From NCBI GenBank assembly GCA_913052275.1, contig CAJXDX010000043.1, positions 1-12,172 on the forward strand: a stretch of 12,172 nt of DNA, given 5' to 3'. Positions 1-7,997 of the stretch are shown here, piece by piece (the first letter of the stretch is position 1; the number at the start of each line of letters is the position of its first letter). This DNA comes from an uncultured Pseudomonadota bacterium (lineage in GTDB: Bacteria; SAR324; NAC60-12). Under the pieces are notes generated by a model. The model was not told where the DNA came from. It worked only from the letters and a program-made list of their open reading frames with translations, and ran no database searches. A program made the translations under genes and the position numbers.

Positions 1-276
1 CGACTTGTCTTGAAACCAGAGACCACCGTGACGTAGGAGAACGTTTTTGGTCGCTTGCAGATAATCGCCAGATTGGAGCATTTAATTAAGCCGTAAATCT
101 TCGATTTGTGCAACGTACACAGCCGCGTTCCAGCTTCACGCATGCGTAGTTTTTTAATGGCTTAAACTCATTAGCAAGAGCAACACTTACACCAGTTACC
201 ACAATTGCTTATTCCGTTATAGTTCTTTACACTGTTAAATCAGACTCTATTTTCCCAGAAAATAAATGCAGATTCT
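1..276. other. Downstream flank, no supported gene
   Basis: This stretch follows the last gene of the operon. On the plus strand one frame is open from the window edge to a TAA at 87..89 (about 28 codons). On the minus strand an ATG at 79..81 opens a 27-codon frame running off the window edge. The two overlap, neither has a ribosome binding site in view, and neither is recognisable, so I call no gene. A 10-bp palindrome (ACGCATGCGT, 138..147) is followed by T6 at 150..155, which is too short a stem to call a terminator for the plus strand. A weak hairpin at 248..264 is listed separately. Confidence 0.5.
248..264 (-). terminator. Weak hairpin just after the last gene
   Basis: On the minus strand TATTTTC and GAAAATA form a perfect 7-bp inverted repeat around a TGG loop, beginning 12 nt past the stop codon of the dehydratase gene. 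The stem is mostly A-T and no T-run follows, so it does not fit an intrinsic terminator well. It may be a 3'-end stabilising stem or chance. It is the only hairpin I see close to the operon end. Confidence 0.2.
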
Positions 277-1980
277 TTATTTTGCCTTAAGGAAGTCAAA
301 ATCACATCCTTCATCTGCCTGAAGAACATGGTTTTGATAAAGCCAAGAATAACCACGTTCTGAATTTTTCAACTTAAATTCTGGTTTGGAGTTCATTTCT
401 TCACGGCGTTTTTTTAGCTCATTTTCATGGACTCTTAAATCCAAACGTCGGTCTGAAACACTCAATTCAATCATATCTCCAGTGCGGACTAGTCCTAGTG
501 GTCCCCCTACTGATGCTTCCGGAGTCACATGAAGTATGATCGTGCCATAGGCAGTTCCGCTCATTCTGGCATCAGAAATCCTGACCATGTCCTTCACCCC
601 TGCTTTTGAAAGTTTTGCCGGAATGGGTAGGTATCCTGATTCCGGCATTCCCGTTCCACTTCGGGGACCTGCATTCTGTAGGATTAGAAAATCATCCGGT
701 TTCACATCCAATTCCGGATCGTCAATCCTGCTTGATAAATTCTCAAGGGAATGGAAGACAAAAGCACGACCTTTTCTCTCAAAAAGTGACGAATCTGCTG
801 CCGAACGTTTGATGATAGCCCCCTGAGGAGCCAGAGAACCAAAAAGGGATACCAAACCGCCATAGGGTTCGACCGGTTCATTCAATGGGCGTATGACTTC
901 ATAATCAACATATCCTTCTTCCCCTTCAAGTCTCTCACCCAGAGTTTGACCGCTAATGTTAAGACAGTCGAGGTGAAGTAGGGGTTTGAGTTCTCTCAAT
1001 ACCGCACCCATTCCACCAGCTGCAAAAAAGTGCTCCATATAATGGGTTCCGCTTGGTTTTAGATTGACGAGCATAGGGGTGGTATCGCTTAAACGGTTCA
1101 GTGTTTCCAACGATACCTTTTTTCCCAGTCGTCCTGCAATGGCTGTTAAATGTATCACAGCATTCGTGGATCCACCAATTGCTAAAAGGACTCTTAAGGC
1201 ATTTTCAATCGATTCGTTCGTCAACAATTGATCCGGAGTTAAGCCCTTATTCGCAAGTTCCACCGCAAGTTCTCCGGTTGCTTCAGATGCCCTCAAACGG
1301 TCTGCATGCACTGCAGGAATTGCTGCAGTACCAGGAATTGTGAAGCCCAGAGTTTCAGCAAGACAAGCCATGGTACTGGCCGTACCCATAACCGGACATG
1401 TGCCCGCTGTTGTGGCAAGTCGGCCTTCAATCCTATCAATCTCAGCCTTTGACTTATCCCCTGCACGATACTGAGCCCAAAAACTTCTGCAGTCGGTACA
1501 TGCTCCTAGCTGTTTGCCTTCATGAGATCCAGTCATCATAGGGCCGGCGACCAATTGAATGGCAGGAAGACCTGCGGATGCTGCTCCCATCAACTGTGCC
1601 GGGATAGTTTTGTCGCAGCCGCCTATCAACACCACGGAATCCATGGGTTGTGCCCGGATCATTTCCTCAACGTCCATTGACATCAAATTCCTGAACATCA
1701 GGCTGGTGGGATTGATGAAGGCTTCTCCTAAGGAAATGGTCGGGAATTCCAATGGCAATCCACCGGCGACAAGGACTCCTCTTTTGACTGCTTCCAGAAG
1801 TTCAGGGAAATGGCGATGACAGTTGTTGAAACCGCTGGGAGGATAGGCAACCCCTACCACCGGGCGGGAAAGCATTTTTCCTGAGTATCCCATCGAACGG
1901 GCAAAGGAATAGCGAAGATATCTTGAAAAATCAGGATCACCGTAATACGTAAGCCCTTTCTTTAAACCTTTTTCCTTCAT
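277..1980 (-). CDS. IlvD/Edd-family dehydratase, probably a sugar-acid (aldonate) dehydratase
   Basis: This 567-residue protein is full length for the family, which removes water from 2,3-dihydroxy acids or aldonates to give 2-keto(-3-deoxy) acids using an iron-sulfur cluster and a divalent metal. Three cysteines lie at 54 (FNNCH), 122 (GGCDKT) and 195 (GTCPVMGT). Their spacing of 68 and 73 equals that of the cluster cysteines 59, 127 and 200 of Rhizobium L-arabinonate dehydratase, as I recall that enzyme, so a [2Fe-2S] type is likely. Lys124 matches its carbamylated metal ligand, and Ser474 in ARMSGT is near the proposed catalytic serine. The NAGP..GTGMPE and LPIP.KL signatures (about 436-456) fit sugar-acid dehydratases better than the biosynthetic IlvD enzyme. 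It is last in the operon, 21 nt after the ThDP gene. The ATG at 1980 lacks a clear Shine-Dalgarno sequence, but homologous sequence begins by residue 9, so no later start fits. The family call is firm; the substrate is unknown. Confidence 0.93.
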   Translation of the reverse strand: MKEKGLKKGLTYYGDPDFSRYLRYSFARSMGYSGKMLSRPVVGVAYPPSGFNNCHRHFPELLEAVKRGVLVAGGLPLEFPTISLGEAFINPTSLMFRNLMSMDVEEMIRAQPMDSVVLIGGCDKTIPAQLMGAASAGLPAIQLVAGPMMTGSHEGKQLGACTDCRSFWAQYRAGDKSKAEIDRIEGRLATTAGTCPVMGTASTMACLAETLGFTIPGTAAIPAVHADRLRASEATGELAVELANKGLTPDQLLTNESIENALRVLLAIGGSTNAVIHLTAIAGRLGKKVSLETLNRLSDTTPMLVNLKPSGTHYMEHFFAAGGMGAVLRELKPLLHLDCLNISGQTLGERLEGEEGYVDYEVIRPLNEPVEPYGGLVSLFGSLAPQGAIIKRSAADSSLFERKGRAFVFHSLENLSSRIDDPELDVKPDDFLILQNAGPRSGTGMPESGYLPIPAKLSKAGVKDMVRISDARMSGTAYGTIILHVTPEASVGGPLGLVRTGDMIELSVSDRRLDLRVHENELKKRREEMNSKPEFKLKNSERGYSWLYQNHVLQADEGCDFDFLKAK

Positions 1981-2001
1981 AACTAATTACTGTTAAATGT
2001 T

Positions 2002-3900
2002 TTACAGGTCCTGTGCATGATATTTCTCCTGCACCGACTCACACCAGTTACCGACATTCCATGATCCGTAGGCCCCCATGCCTCCAAGTGGATCATCTCC
2101 AAAATAAACTGGAATGTGAATGACTGACAACCCCTGATATTTGTATGCCTTTTTTAATGCCTCTTTTAATTCTGAAGTGCATTCTCCTCCATAAAATGCT
2201 CTCACGCCCTTGACTGCTTCAGCCATACAAACATAGTCTACTTCGACGGCGTCACCTGTCTTAAAACCGATGCCATATTGAGCCTCCTGAAGACCGGTAA
2301 TTGCACCCATCCTGCGGTTGTCGAAAATAACTATCATGCCATTTACACCCAGTTCAACAGCATCTATCAATATCTGCGGGTTCATCATGAAAGAACCGTC
2401 TCCACAAAAACAGATTCCGTATTTAGGATGGTCTGAAAGAGCTGAAGCGGCAAGAGCACTTGGTGCAAAGCCCATGTAAGACGCGCCGGATTCCGTAAAT
2501 GTCTCAAATGGACTGTCGTCCTCGACAATCTGAAAACCGTTGGCCTGAACATCTCCTGCATCAAAAAATTTAACTGCATTGATGTTCCTGGCAAAATCTG
2601 CGACAATTTTGATCGCTGCGGGCTGGGTTATAACAGGACGTCCCCACACATCATCCATAATCGGTAGTGAGTTGAAACGTTCTTTTTTGAAATCAGCCCA
2701 TTCCTTTTTCATGCCGACACACTGGTCAAGCCAGTCTTGTTTATCTTCCTTTTGAATGTCTGGGGTTTTTTTAAGGATAAGCAGCAGTTCATCCAACGTT
2801 GCTCCAATATCACCCGGAAGAATAATCGTTCGATTGTAGTGTGAGACATCATTGAGGTCACCATTCAGATTGATTACATCTTTGACCTTTTCATATCCGA
2901 TTCCGGAACAGTCTGACTGGCAGACAGCCCTCGATCCAATCACCACGAGAAGTTCAGCATTGGCCATGGCAAAATTCCCGCTGATCGATCCCTTGCTGCC
3001 ACCTACATGCATATTCAGGCTGTGTTGGTCAGGTAGTACACCTGTAGAACCCGGAGAAAGTACAACGGGAATCCCACAGTTTTCAGCAAAATTTTGAACC
3101 AGTTCTGCAAATCCACAACTTCCACCTCCTGCTTTAATTACTATTTTCGAAGCATTACTGATCAAATTTACTGCTTTCTTAAGTTGGCTTTTATCCGCAA
3201 CACTTGTTAAAGGAAAGTTTGGTTGCTCAGGCAATCCGTTTAGATTCAGGGGCTTAATCAGCTCAGGCTGAGTGTTGATTGGAAACAGAAGATAAAAAGG
3301 ACCGGCTTTCCAGGGGTGATTGACTCTTATTCCACCCCTTCGCAAAGCATCTCTAAGTGAATGAGGTGTATGCAGAACATAGGATTCTCCAAAGAGCGCT
3401 GTGATCTGACCGAAAAGCCCCTGCTCAGGCTTAGGAACCTGTTGCATGTTGTAGCCTTCCCCATGAGTAGTTTCGTCACCATAAATATGAAACAATCCAA
3501 CTCCGTTGGAACAACTGGCAAGGGAACCGGCCAGAGCCTGCATAGCACCAGGTCCGATCGATGTGACCAGAGCCGGAATTTCACCGTACTGCCAGCGCAG
3601 TGCAGTTGCCGCGTGAGCCATGGCGATTTCATTTCGGAAATTAAAGGTCTGAATTACCCCTGCTTTTTCATAAACGCGCAGCACTTCTCCAAAGTCTGTA
3701 GACCCGTGGCCAAATATGGCAAGGTACTTTTTGACTCCCTGTTTGAGCAGTCCAAGTACAAGACCCTCTGAAAGTGTGCATTCGATCAGATGATGAACCA
3801 TTCCAGAGCCAATGGCCTTTTCCAGACAGCCTGCTTGAGCAATAGCCTTCGCTCGTTCAAACATTGAGTCAGATATCTTTTGTTTGTTATCTTGTTTCAT
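2002..3900 (-). CDS. Thiamin-diphosphate-dependent enzyme, IolD-like (acetolactate synthase superfamily)
   Basis: This 632-residue protein has the three-domain ThDP layout. The N-terminal domain carries FGHGSTDFG (63-71), the conserved cofactor-activating glutamate E91 in NEIAMAHAA, and SIGPGA (114-119). A central domain follows (about 235-375). The C-terminal ThDP domain has GDG (500-502) and the paired FDNRR about 25 residues later. The FGHG, NE..MAHAA and SIGPGA blocks resemble IolD, which hydrolyses a cyclohexane-1,2-dione during inositol breakdown, more than acetolactate synthase. No other inositol gene is in the window, so the reaction may be another dione hydrolysis or a 2-keto-acid decarboxylation or ligation. 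The C-terminus (GSWNVGNWCE) is distinctive. I chose the ATG at 3900; an in-frame TTG at 3909 adds three residues. Neither start has a good Shine-Dalgarno sequence, so coupling to tctA 36 nt upstream may help. Superfamily certain, IolD-like subgroup likely, substrate unknown. Confidence 0.88.
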   Translation of the reverse strand: MKQDNKQKISDSMFERAKAIAQAGCLEKAIGSGMVHHLIECTLSEGLVLGLLKQGVKKYLAIFGHGSTDFGEVLRVYEKAGVIQTFNFRNEIAMAHAATALRWQYGEIPALVTSIGPGAMQALAGSLASCSNGVGLFHIYGDETTHGEGYNMQQVPKPEQGLFGQITALFGESYVLHTPHSLRDALRRGGIRVNHPWKAGPFYLLFPINTQPELIKPLNLNGLPEQPNFPLTSVADKSQLKKAVNLISNASKIVIKAGGGSCGFAELVQNFAENCGIPVVLSPGSTGVLPDQHSLNMHVGGSKGSISGNFAMANAELLVVIGSRAVCQSDCSGIGYEKVKDVINLNGDLNDVSHYNRTIILPGDIGATLDELLLILKKTPDIQKEDKQDWLDQCVGMKKEWADFKKERFNSLPIMDDVWGRPVITQPAAIKIVADFARNINAVKFFDAGDVQANGFQIVEDDSPFETFTESGASYMGFAPSALAASALSDHPKYGICFCGDGSFMMNPQILIDAVELGVNGMIVIFDNRRMGAITGLQEAQYGIGFKTGDAVEVDYVCMAEAVKGVRAFYGGECTSELKEALKKAYKYQGLSVIHIPVYFGDDPLGGMGAYGSWNVGNWCESVQEKYHAQDL

Positions 3901-3936
3901 TTTTTTCAATTCAATTTTTGTCAGCTTGTTTGAATT

Positions 3937-5427
3937 TTAACCGTCTTTTTTGCCTTTTCGTGCGCTATAGAAAGACCAGATTATTGAAACCATTGAAAGA
4001 ATTAGAAAAAGAAGGCTTACCGGTGAGGTAAAGAAGATGCTCACATCTCCTCTTGAACCTGTCAGTGCGACGCGAAGGTGTTCTTCAAGTTGCCCGCCCA
4101 GTACAAGCGCTAAAAGTAGTGGCACTACAGGCATGTTAAGCCAGCGCATGGCCAGTCCAAGCAGTCCGAAAAAGAACATTACGTATACATCGAAAAAATT
4201 ATTCCTGAGGGAATAACTCCCTACCACACACAAAATGGCGATGCTGGGCATAAGCAGTGCTTTCGGGGTGGCAAGAAGTTTCACAAGTAATCTGAGTGCT
4301 GAAAGCGCGATAATAAGGTTGAAGATATTGGCCCAGAAAAAAGCAAAGATCACACTGTAGGCAAAATCTCCCCGTTCCATGAACAGCAGGGGACCTGGCG
4401 AAAGACCATGAATCATTAGGGCGCCAATCAGAATTGCCGTAACCGGATCACCGGGTATCCCTAGAGTCATCATTGGGATTAAAGCCCCTCCTGTTACAGC
4501 ATTATTTGCTGATTCCGGAGCAGCAATGCCTTCAATACATCCCTTTCCGAAATCTTGCTGATTTTTACTCAACTTCTTGGTGTAATCATAACTGATGAAA
4601 GCAGCAATTGGTCCGCCCACTCCCGGAAGTATGCCCAGGAAAGCACCAGTAATCGAACCGATGCTGACCGGTTTGATCATTCTTGAGAGCTGTTTCAGGT
4701 TTGGTAAAAGTGAAATAATTCTGGATTGTGCACGTTCATCAGACTGTCCTGCCTGACTGCTGATAAGGTTTTCGATGAGCTGGGGAACGGCGAATAAACC
4801 AATCATCGCAGTCAGAAAATGGATTCCTCCCATCATGTTAACCTCACCAAATGTGAAGCGGGCGGTGCCCATGACAGGGTCCATTCCTACAGTTACAAGC
4901 ATGAGTCCAATAACCGCGGAAAGAAGCCCTTTCACAAGTGACTTTGCAGCAAAACTGCATATGATCGTCAAACCAAAAAAGACCAGGCTGAAAAGATCCG
5001 GGGCTCTGAATTGAAGTGCCACTTCAGCCAACAGTGGTGCTATAAAATAAAGACAAAAGAAACTGAACAAGCCCCCAATGAAACTGGCAATGATTGCCGT
5101 TCCAAGTGCAAGCCCTGCTTCACCTCTGACTGACATCGGATAACCGTCAATGGCTGTTGCCGAAGCGGAAGGGGTTCCGGGAATATTAAGAAGGACAGCC
5201 GCAAAACTTCCCCCCATCATTCCACCAACATACAGCCCTAAAAGCAGGGACACAGATATCACAGGATCCAAAACAAATGTCACAGGCAGAACGATGATAA
5301 TCCCGGTACTGATGGTCATTCCAGGTATCATACCCACTATCAATCCAAGCAGTGATCCCGCAGCTGTGGCCATCAAGCTCATAGGAAGACTTGCCTGCAG
5401 AAATCCCTCTAAAATTTCAGGATTCAT
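3937..5427 (-). CDS. tctA: Tripartite tricarboxylate transporter, large membrane subunit TctA
   Basis: This 496-residue, very hydrophobic protein has about ten or more membrane segments, the usual size for TctA. It is the cation-coupled permease that takes up a carboxylate delivered by the periplasmic TctC protein. Family blocks are intact: IPGTPSASATAIDGYPM (82-98) with the following G.A..LG; GSITGAFLGILPGVGGPIAAF (about 257-277) followed by SYDYTKKLSK; and APESANNAV with MMTLGIPGDP (about 303-328). A charged loop near residues 225-250 separates the two homologous halves. The start codon overlaps the tctB stop as ATGA (5424..5427), which indicates translational coupling and fixes the start. 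The family carries citrate, other carboxylates, aromatic acids or sugar acids, and the sequence does not say which. Confidence 0.96.
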   Translation of the reverse strand: MNPEILEGFLQASLPMSLMATAAGSLLGLIVGMIPGMTISTGIIIVLPVTFVLDPVISVSLLLGLYVGGMMGGSFAAVLLNIPGTPSASATAIDGYPMSVRGEAGLALGTAIIASFIGGLFSFFCLYFIAPLLAEVALQFRAPDLFSLVFFGLTIICSFAAKSLVKGLLSAVIGLMLVTVGMDPVMGTARFTFGEVNMMGGIHFLTAMIGLFAVPQLIENLISSQAGQSDERAQSRIISLLPNLKQLSRMIKPVSIGSITGAFLGILPGVGGPIAAFISYDYTKKLSKNQQDFGKGCIEGIAAPESANNAVTGGALIPMMTLGIPGDPVTAILIGALMIHGLSPGPLLFMERGDFAYSVIFAFFWANIFNLIIALSALRLLVKLLATPKALLMPSIAILCVVGSYSLRNNFFDVYVMFFFGLLGLAMRWLNMPVVPLLLALVLGGQLEEHLRVALTGSRGDVSIFFTSPVSLLFLILSMVSIIWSFYSARKGKKDG

Positions 5428-5906
5428 GCTATTAAGCCAGCAAGTAAACCCCGAGGCAGCATTACCCCAAATCCATGTCTAAACAGGACATAAAGAATAA
5501 CGGGAATTCCCAATGCCCCAATAATCAGAACTGTTTTACGCTGTTCACCGTAAAACCACATAAATACAGCAACAAATGGAATTGCAGCTAGGATGAAACC
5601 TAAATAGGGTAGAGTTATTATAAAAACTAAGAAAACAGCTAATGCCAACAGAGCTAACCCGTTTTTTCTGTTCTTAACAAGTGGGTTGTTGTTGTTTTTT
5701 TTAATAAAAAGTCCCTGGTAAAGTAGTGCGCATGTTAATACCAGCGCGAGTACAGTGTTTATCCATGGAAAGAATGAAGGATCCGGGGTGTTCGGCAGTG
5801 TTCTTTCAGGAAGATGCGAGGTCTGATAAGCATATCCTGCAGTAACAGCCATAAGTACCACCGCAGCCTTTACGTTCTTAATATTCATATGGCTTTGGTT
5901 CAGCAT
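5424..5906 (-). CDS. tctB: Tripartite tricarboxylate transporter, small membrane subunit TctB
   Basis: This 160-residue hydrophobic protein has four predicted membrane helices (about residues 12-28, 47-65, 83-117 as a pair, and 128-144), the standard TctB form. TctB sequences are poorly conserved, so the call rests on size, topology, the early PDPSFFPW.N motif (about 41-50) and position between tctC and tctA. It overlaps tctA by four bases. The start is uncertain: the ATG at 5906 has no Shine-Dalgarno sequence, and a second in-frame ATG lies six codons later at 5888, also without one. The gap to tctC is 58 nt, the longest in the operon, and contains a hairpin. Confidence 0.9.
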   Translation of the reverse strand: MLNQSHMNIKNVKAAVVLMAVTAGYAYQTSHLPERTLPNTPDPSFFPWINTVLALVLTCALLYQGLFIKKNNNNPLVKNRKNGLALLALAVFLVFIITLPYLGFILAAIPFVAVFMWFYGEQRKTVLIIGALGIPVILYVLFRHGFGVMLPRGLLAGLIA

Positions 5907-5916
5907 TAGGTGGAAT

Positions 5917-5941
5917 GCGGTCCTGCTGCAAGCAAAACCGC
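5917..5941 (-). other. Intercistronic hairpin between tctC and tctB
   Basis: On the minus strand GCGGT and ACCGC pair across 15 nt, and inside the loop TGC and GCA can pair again around five bases. No T-run follows, so it is unlikely to be a full terminator. A stem after a binding-protein gene often protects that part of the message and allows more binding protein than membrane subunits; applying that here is inference. The arm lies near the tctB start and could also hinder its translation. Confidence 0.35.
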
Positions 5942-5964
5942 TCTGATACTAGGAATGCCGCTAG

Positions 5965-6930
5965 CTATTTGGATTTATAGAGACCGGCACTCTTGAAGAT
6001 ATTCTTAACCTTTGTATTCTCGCTTCTAAGGTGTGCCGTAAAAGCTTTTGGTCCCATTGGATCAACTGTGAACCCCTTCTTTTTTGCCAGCCCCTTAAAT
6101 GCCTTAGAATTAGCGGCTTTGCTCATTGCTTCAAATAGCTTGTCCTTGATTGATTGAGGTGTTCCAGGAGCCACTGAAAGTCCGCGGAAAAGGTCTAATT
6201 CTGCATCATAACCAAGTTCCGCCATAGTTGGGACATCCGGAATGACCGCATTTCGTTTGGAAGTTGGAACGGCAAGTATTCTTAGTTTTCCGGCTTTTGC
6301 AAGTCGAACAGCTCCTGTCAGTGGGGCTACCATGGCATGGGCTTCTCCACTTAAAACAGAAGCGTTTCGTCCTTTAATTCCCTTTGGAAGGTGAATGACC
6401 TGGCAGTTAATGGCATTCATGACGGCAATTGCCGCAGTATGGGTCGCACTTCCTGTTCCGGAATTAGCGATCTTATAAGTATTGGGGTTGTTCCTGCAGT
6501 CACTGACAAAATCCTTGAAGCTTTTCCAGGCTGCATCAGCTTTTACCACAAAAGGCTGGGGCTGATATTCAACCCGCCCAATATGATCCATAGCATCATA
6601 ATCAAAATCCGTGTTTCCCAGATTTGTTGTTGTCAGGACGGATGTTGAATTCCAACCTATTGTGTAACCGTCCGGTTTTGAGTTTACTAAATATGTGTAT
6701 GTTATTGCGCCTCCGGCTCCAGGCTTATTGATGGGCGTCAAAGGCACGCCAAGGACTTTACTCATTTCTTTGGCAAGCAGCCTTCCTTCTATATCTGCTC
6801 CTCCACCTGCGCCAAAAGGTATAATGAATTCAATAGCACGGTCAGGAAATCCTGCTGATGCGGTAGCTGCAAAAAAGATTATGTACAATAAAGCCATAAA
6901 CTGGCATAACATTTTTTTGATTGTGCTCAT
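5965..6930 (-). CDS. tctC: Tripartite tricarboxylate transporter, periplasmic binding protein TctC (Bug family)
   Basis: This 321-residue protein is the family's normal length. It has a Sec signal peptide: KK at 5-6, a hydrophobic core at about 8-22, then ATASA, with likely cleavage after residue 26. The mature protein opens with FPDRAIEFIIPFGAGGGADI, the first ligand-binding loop, then NKPGAGGA (68-75), DGYTIGW (about 87-93) and, later, PDVPTMAELGYD. These blocks define Bug/TctC proteins, which clamp a carboxylate through the two glycine-rich loops. The aspartate of the first loop is present (GADIEGR). The start is well supported by a strong ribosome binding site. Ligands of this family cannot be predicted reliably; the catabolic neighbours suggest the operon's own substrate. 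Confidence 0.96.
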   Translation of the reverse strand: MSTIKKMLCQFMALLYIIFFAATASAGFPDRAIEFIIPFGAGGGADIEGRLLAKEMSKVLGVPLTPINKPGAGGAITYTYLVNSKPDGYTIGWNSTSVLTTTNLGNTDFDYDAMDHIGRVEYQPQPFVVKADAAWKSFKDFVSDCRNNPNTYKIANSGTGSATHTAAIAVMNAINCQVIHLPKGIKGRNASVLSGEAHAMVAPLTGAVRLAKAGKLRILAVPTSKRNAVIPDVPTMAELGYDAELDLFRGLSVAPGTPQSIKDKLFEAMSKAANSKAFKGLAKKKGFTVDPMGPKAFTAHLRSENTKVKNIFKSAGLYKSK

Positions 6931-6935
6931 AATTT

Positions 6936-6942
6936 CTCCTTC
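6936..6942 (-). promoter_or_regulatory. Strong ribosome binding site of tctC
   Basis: GAAGGAG lies five bases before the ATG at 6930. It is by far the best Shine-Dalgarno sequence in the window and contrasts with the weak or missing ones of tctB, the ThDP gene and the dehydratase gene. This fits high synthesis of the binding protein. Confidence 0.8.
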
Positions 6943-6959
6943 TATCGGATTAAATTTAA

Positions 6960-7997
6960 TTATGCTAGCATCTCATGGGTATCTGCTCTTTCTCGCTTTT
7001 CCCGTAGAGCTGCAAGCACTTTTTCCGGCGTGGCCGGAAGAGAATGAATCCTCACTCCTACAGCATCATAAATTGCATTTATGATGGCTGGTGCAGTGGG
7101 GATCATGGATGGCTCACCAATTCCCTTGACCCCAAGCGGGCTCAGAGGGTCAGGATCTTCAATGATCACTGAATTGACCTGCGGAACATCAAGACTGGTG
7201 GGCAGAATATATTTGGCTAAGTTCATGCTGGTGGGATATCCTTCTTCTTGTTTATAATCTTCCATCAGGGTCTGCCCCACGGCCATCACAACACCTCCTT
7301 CGATCTGTCCTTCTACGCCCTGTGGATTGACAGCCCGACCAACATCATGGGAAGCCCAAACTCCAAGAACCTGAACTTCTCCAGTTTCAGTATCAACTTC
7401 AACCTCTGCGACCTGTGCTCCATAAACATAAGCCTGCCAGGGATTGCCGCTGCCGTTTTCCGGATCAAGTCCGGTGTGATTTGCCGTGAATGACCCGCTG
7501 CCCACAGGAACCACTCCGCGATTTTTACAGTATTGAACAGCCTCGCTCATAGTCATGCTTTGGCTATGGTCAAGGGTACGAATTATTCCATTGGAACAGA
7601 TAATATCGTCCTCTGAAACCTGCCATTTCTGAGCTAATTCTTTCACCAGTCTTTGACGCGCTTCTCTGCATGCAAGCGCAACAGCATTACCGATCATATA
7701 TGTCTGTCTGGTAGCTCCTGCATGAGCAGCTTCCGGAGAACGTGCTGTGTCGTTGTCCCCAATGGTCACATCCTTAGGTCGAATACCAAGTTCATCGGCA
7801 ACGATTTGAGCCAGCACTGTCAGGATACCCTCTCCTATTTCCGTTACCCCAGTGATAATTTTAGCTGTTCCACCGTCATCAAGCTCAGCCCAGGCACCAG
7901 CTCGATCGATAGTTGCAGTTCTGGCAATACCATACCATCCGGCCGCTACACCGCGACCTCTTTTCTGCTTCGGAAATATACGGAGGGGGGCATTCAT
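6960..7997 (-). CDS. Molybdenum hydroxylase, C-terminal half of molybdopterin subunit (separate frame)
   Basis: This 345-residue protein is the second molybdopterin-binding half of a xanthine dehydrogenase/CoxL-type subunit. It starts near RGRGVAAGWYGI, continues through GVTEIGEG, HAGATRQT and GRAVNPQGVEGQIEGG, and ends with PLGVKGIGEPS. The glutamate there (codon 7113..7115) is the conserved catalytic base of the family. It contains no cluster-binding cysteine motif, so it cannot work alone and must pair with the product of 7994..9874. I chose the ATG at 7997 because it shares ATGA with the upstream stop and has an AGG nine bases ahead. An ATG at 8054 in the same frame (AGG five bases ahead) would add 19 unrelated-looking residues. 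It may be a genuine split subunit, like NdhL/NdhM of Eubacterium barkeri nicotinate dehydrogenase, or the downstream piece of a frameshifted gene. Confidence 0.8.
   Translation of the reverse strand: MNAPLRIFPKQKRGRGVAAGWYGIARTATIDRAGAWAELDDGGTAKIITGVTEIGEGILTVLAQIVADELGIRPKDVTIGDNDTARSPEAAHAGATRQTYMIGNAVALACREARQRLVKELAQKWQVSEDDIICSNGIIRTLDHSQSMTMSEAVQYCKNRGVVPVGSGSFTANHTGLDPENGSGNPWQAYVYGAQVAEVEVDTETGEVQVLGVWASHDVGRAVNPQGVEGQIEGGVVMAVGQTLMEDYKQEEGYPTSMNLAKYILPTSLDVPQVNSVIIEDPDPLSPLGVKGIGEPSMIPTAPAIINAIYDAVGVRIHSLPATPEKVLAALREKRERADTHEMLA

Noticed and set aside
138..155. Palindrome plus T6 as an intrinsic terminator on the plus strand
   Set aside because: Only about three base pairs can form once a loop is allowed, which is too weak to call.
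3361..3771. Plus-strand open frame of 136 codons inside the ThDP enzyme gene
   Set aside because: It overlaps the conserved N-terminal ThDP domain on the other strand and has no domain of its own.
3907..3909. TTG start for the ThDP enzyme
   Set aside because: An ATG three codons later (3900) is the simpler choice, and no Shine-Dalgarno sequence favours the TTG.
7994..7996. The TGA ending the first molybdenum-subunit frame read as selenocysteine
   Set aside because: The same frame meets a TAG about 15 codons later and does not reach the second half, which lies in a different frame, so recoding TGA would not restore the protein.
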